Part shown: piece after piece, positions 63,045 to 64,000 of the stretch | How positions within the stretch are numbered: position 1 is the stretch's first letter | How the letters are laid out: each line of letters starts with the position of its first letter | Origin: Achromobacter sp. UMC46 | Lineage (GTDB): Bacteria; Pseudomonadota; Gammaproteobacteria; Burkholderiales; Burkholderiaceae_B | Reading direction: 5' to 3' | Length of the DNA: 64,000 nucleotides | NCBI RefSeq assembly: GCF_014170335.1 | Contig: NZ_LZZS01000006.1 | Location: forward strand, 124,001 to 188,000 | The notes under the pieces: generated by a model | Told to the model about the DNA's origin: nothing | Databases searched by the model: none | What the model saw: only the letters and a program-made list of their open reading frames with translations | Position numbers and translations under genes: made by a program

Positions 63045-64000
63045 TCAGACGTTGAACAGGAAGTTCATCACATCGCCATCCTGCACGATGTATTCCTTGC
63101 CTTCGGCGCGCATCTTGCCCGCTTCCTTGGCGCCCTGCTCGCCCTTGTAGGTGATGAAGTCCTCATACGCGATCGTCTGAGCACGAATAAAGCCGCGTTC
63201 GAAGTCGGTGTGGATGACGCCGGCGGCTTGCGGCGCGGTGGCGCCGATGGCGACCGTCCAGGCGCGCACTTCCTTCACGCCGGCGGTGAAGTAGGTCTGC
63301 AGGCCCAGCAGTTTGAAGGCGGCGCGGATCAGGCGGTTCAGACCCGGCTCTTCCATGCCCATGTCGGACAGGAAGGCTTGGCGGTCAGCGTCGTCCAGGT
63401 CCACGATTTCGGATTCGATGGCGGCACAAATGGCCACGACCGGCGCGTTGCGCGCGGCGGCGAATTCGGTCAGGCGGTCCAGCAGCGGGTTGTTCGTGAA
63501 ACCGTCGTCGGCCACGTTGCCCACGTACATGGCGCGCTTGGCGGTGATGAAGCACAGCTGGGCGATGTCGGCGTGTTCTTCCGTCGTCAGGTCCAGCGCG
63601 CGGATCGGCTTGGCTTCGTTCAGCTGGGCAATGCATTTTTCCAGCACGGCCACGATGCGCTGCGATTCCTTGTCGCCGGAACGCGCGGTCTTCTGGTGGC
63701 GCAGCAGGGCCTTCTCGGCGGTCTGCAGGTCGGCCAGCGCCAGCTCGGTCTCGATGACTTCGATGTCGGCGATGGGGTCGACCTTGCCGGCCACGTGGAT
63801 CACGTTCGGATCTTCGAAGCAGCGCACGACGTTGACGATGGCGTCGGTTTCGCGGATGTGCGACAGGAACTGGTTGCCCAGGCCTTCGCCCTTGCTCGCG
63901 CCGGCGACCAGGCCCGCGATGTCGACGAATTCGACGGTGGCGGACAGGATGCGTTCGGGTTTGACGATTTCAGCCAGCTTCTGCAAACGCGGATCCGGCA
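63045..64000 (-). CDS. ychF: Redox-responsive ATPase YchF (partial, N-terminus outside)
   Basis: About 318 C-terminal residues of an expected 363; the reading frame continues past the right edge ([18 protein letters not shown]). The G3 region [31 protein letters not shown] is visible; the G4 position normally giving GTP specificity is non-canonical in this family (VGNVADDGF), consistent with ATP use. The C-terminal TGS domain holds [18 protein letters not shown] sequence (here [14 protein letters not shown]) and [19 protein letters not shown], ending [11 protein letters not shown]. YchF binds ribosomes and is linked to oxidative stress. Confidence 0.95.
   Translation of the reverse strand, partial: PDPRLQKLAEIVKPERILSATVEFVDIAGLVAGASKGEGLGNQFLSHIRETDAIVNVVRCFEDPNVIHVAGKVDPIADIEVIETELALADLQTAEKALLRHQKTARSGDKESQRIVAVLEKCIAQLNEAKPIRALDLTTEEHADIAQLCFITAKRAMYVGNVADDGFTNNPLLDRLTEFAAARNAPVVAICAAIESEIVDLDDADRQAFLSDMGMEEPGLNRLIRAAFKLLGLQTYFTAGVKEVRAWTVAIGATAPQAAGVIHTDFERGFIRAQTIAYEDFITYKGEQGAKEAGKMRAEGKEYIVQDGDVMNFLFNV

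Overview
The window is about 66% G+C bacterial chromosome with betaproteobacterial gene order (ribBA-ribH-nusB-thiL-pgpA-pncC, ftsY/rsmD divergent, groESL behind a CIRCE element, Bug-type solute-binding protein). Gene content and style (many ABC/TRAP/Bug transporters, aromatic-acid and sugar-acid catabolism, a large filamentous-haemagglutinin-like exoprotein) point to the Alcaligenaceae, most likely Achromobacter or a close Bordetella relative. This assignment is inference from gene content only.

Layout. 1-7288 (minus): a cell-surface-signalling cassette (STN/TonB-C-like protein, ECF sigma factor, FecR-type anti-sigma regulator) followed by a giant two-partner-secretion exoprotein that runs off the left edge. 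The architecture matches the Vre/PUMA3 system of Pseudomonas aeruginosa. 7289-9470: an AT-richer accessory island with a probable phage C4-like antisense RNA and a truncated downstream frame, two LprI-like periplasmic proteins in divergent orientation, and a 180-bp element with inverted-repeat ends. 9471-12729: groES-groEL with CIRCE and heat-shock-like promoter, then a YihY-family membrane protein. 12737-22880: a catabolic block for 3-hydroxyanthranilate (MarR regulator, 2-aminomuconate-semialdehyde dehydrogenase, 2-aminomuconate deaminase, LysR regulator, 3-hydroxyanthranilate dioxygenase, ACMS decarboxylase) with a complete LIV-type ABC transporter that probably imports the aromatic substrate. 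22947-32916 (minus): a sugar-acid operon (GntR regulator, TRAP transporter DctPQM, SDR, FAH-family hydrolase, UxaA-type dehydratase, mannitol-dehydrogenase-family enzyme, Ldh2-family oxidoreductase) whose enzymes fit a non-phosphorylating 2-keto-3-deoxy acid route.

33090-40246 is housekeeping: dgkA, a type II NADH dehydrogenase and pyrF on the plus strand, facing the riboflavin/thiamine/phosphatidylglycerol cluster on the minus strand. 40402-45706 is a HAD phosphatase, an IclR regulator and a complete PhnD-PhnC-PhnE-PhnE importer without C-P lyase genes. 45925-50302 carries a CYTH-CHAD triphosphatase, a tiny lipoprotein and a phosphocholine-type phospholipase C. 50373-57357 holds ftsY/rsmD (start codons overlapping head to head), coaD, a 2[4Fe-4S] ferredoxin overlapping a BenE transporter gene, and a MOSC-N-only protein overlapping an AsmA-family gene. 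57742-62914 has an MFS exporter with its MarR regulator, then an IclR/M20 peptidase/Bug solute-binding set. The window ends in ychF (minus, N-terminus outside).

No rRNA, tRNA, CRISPR array or complete insertion sequence was recognised. Start sites were chosen by eye from start codons, ribosome binding sites, signal peptides and family lengths; no database search was possible.
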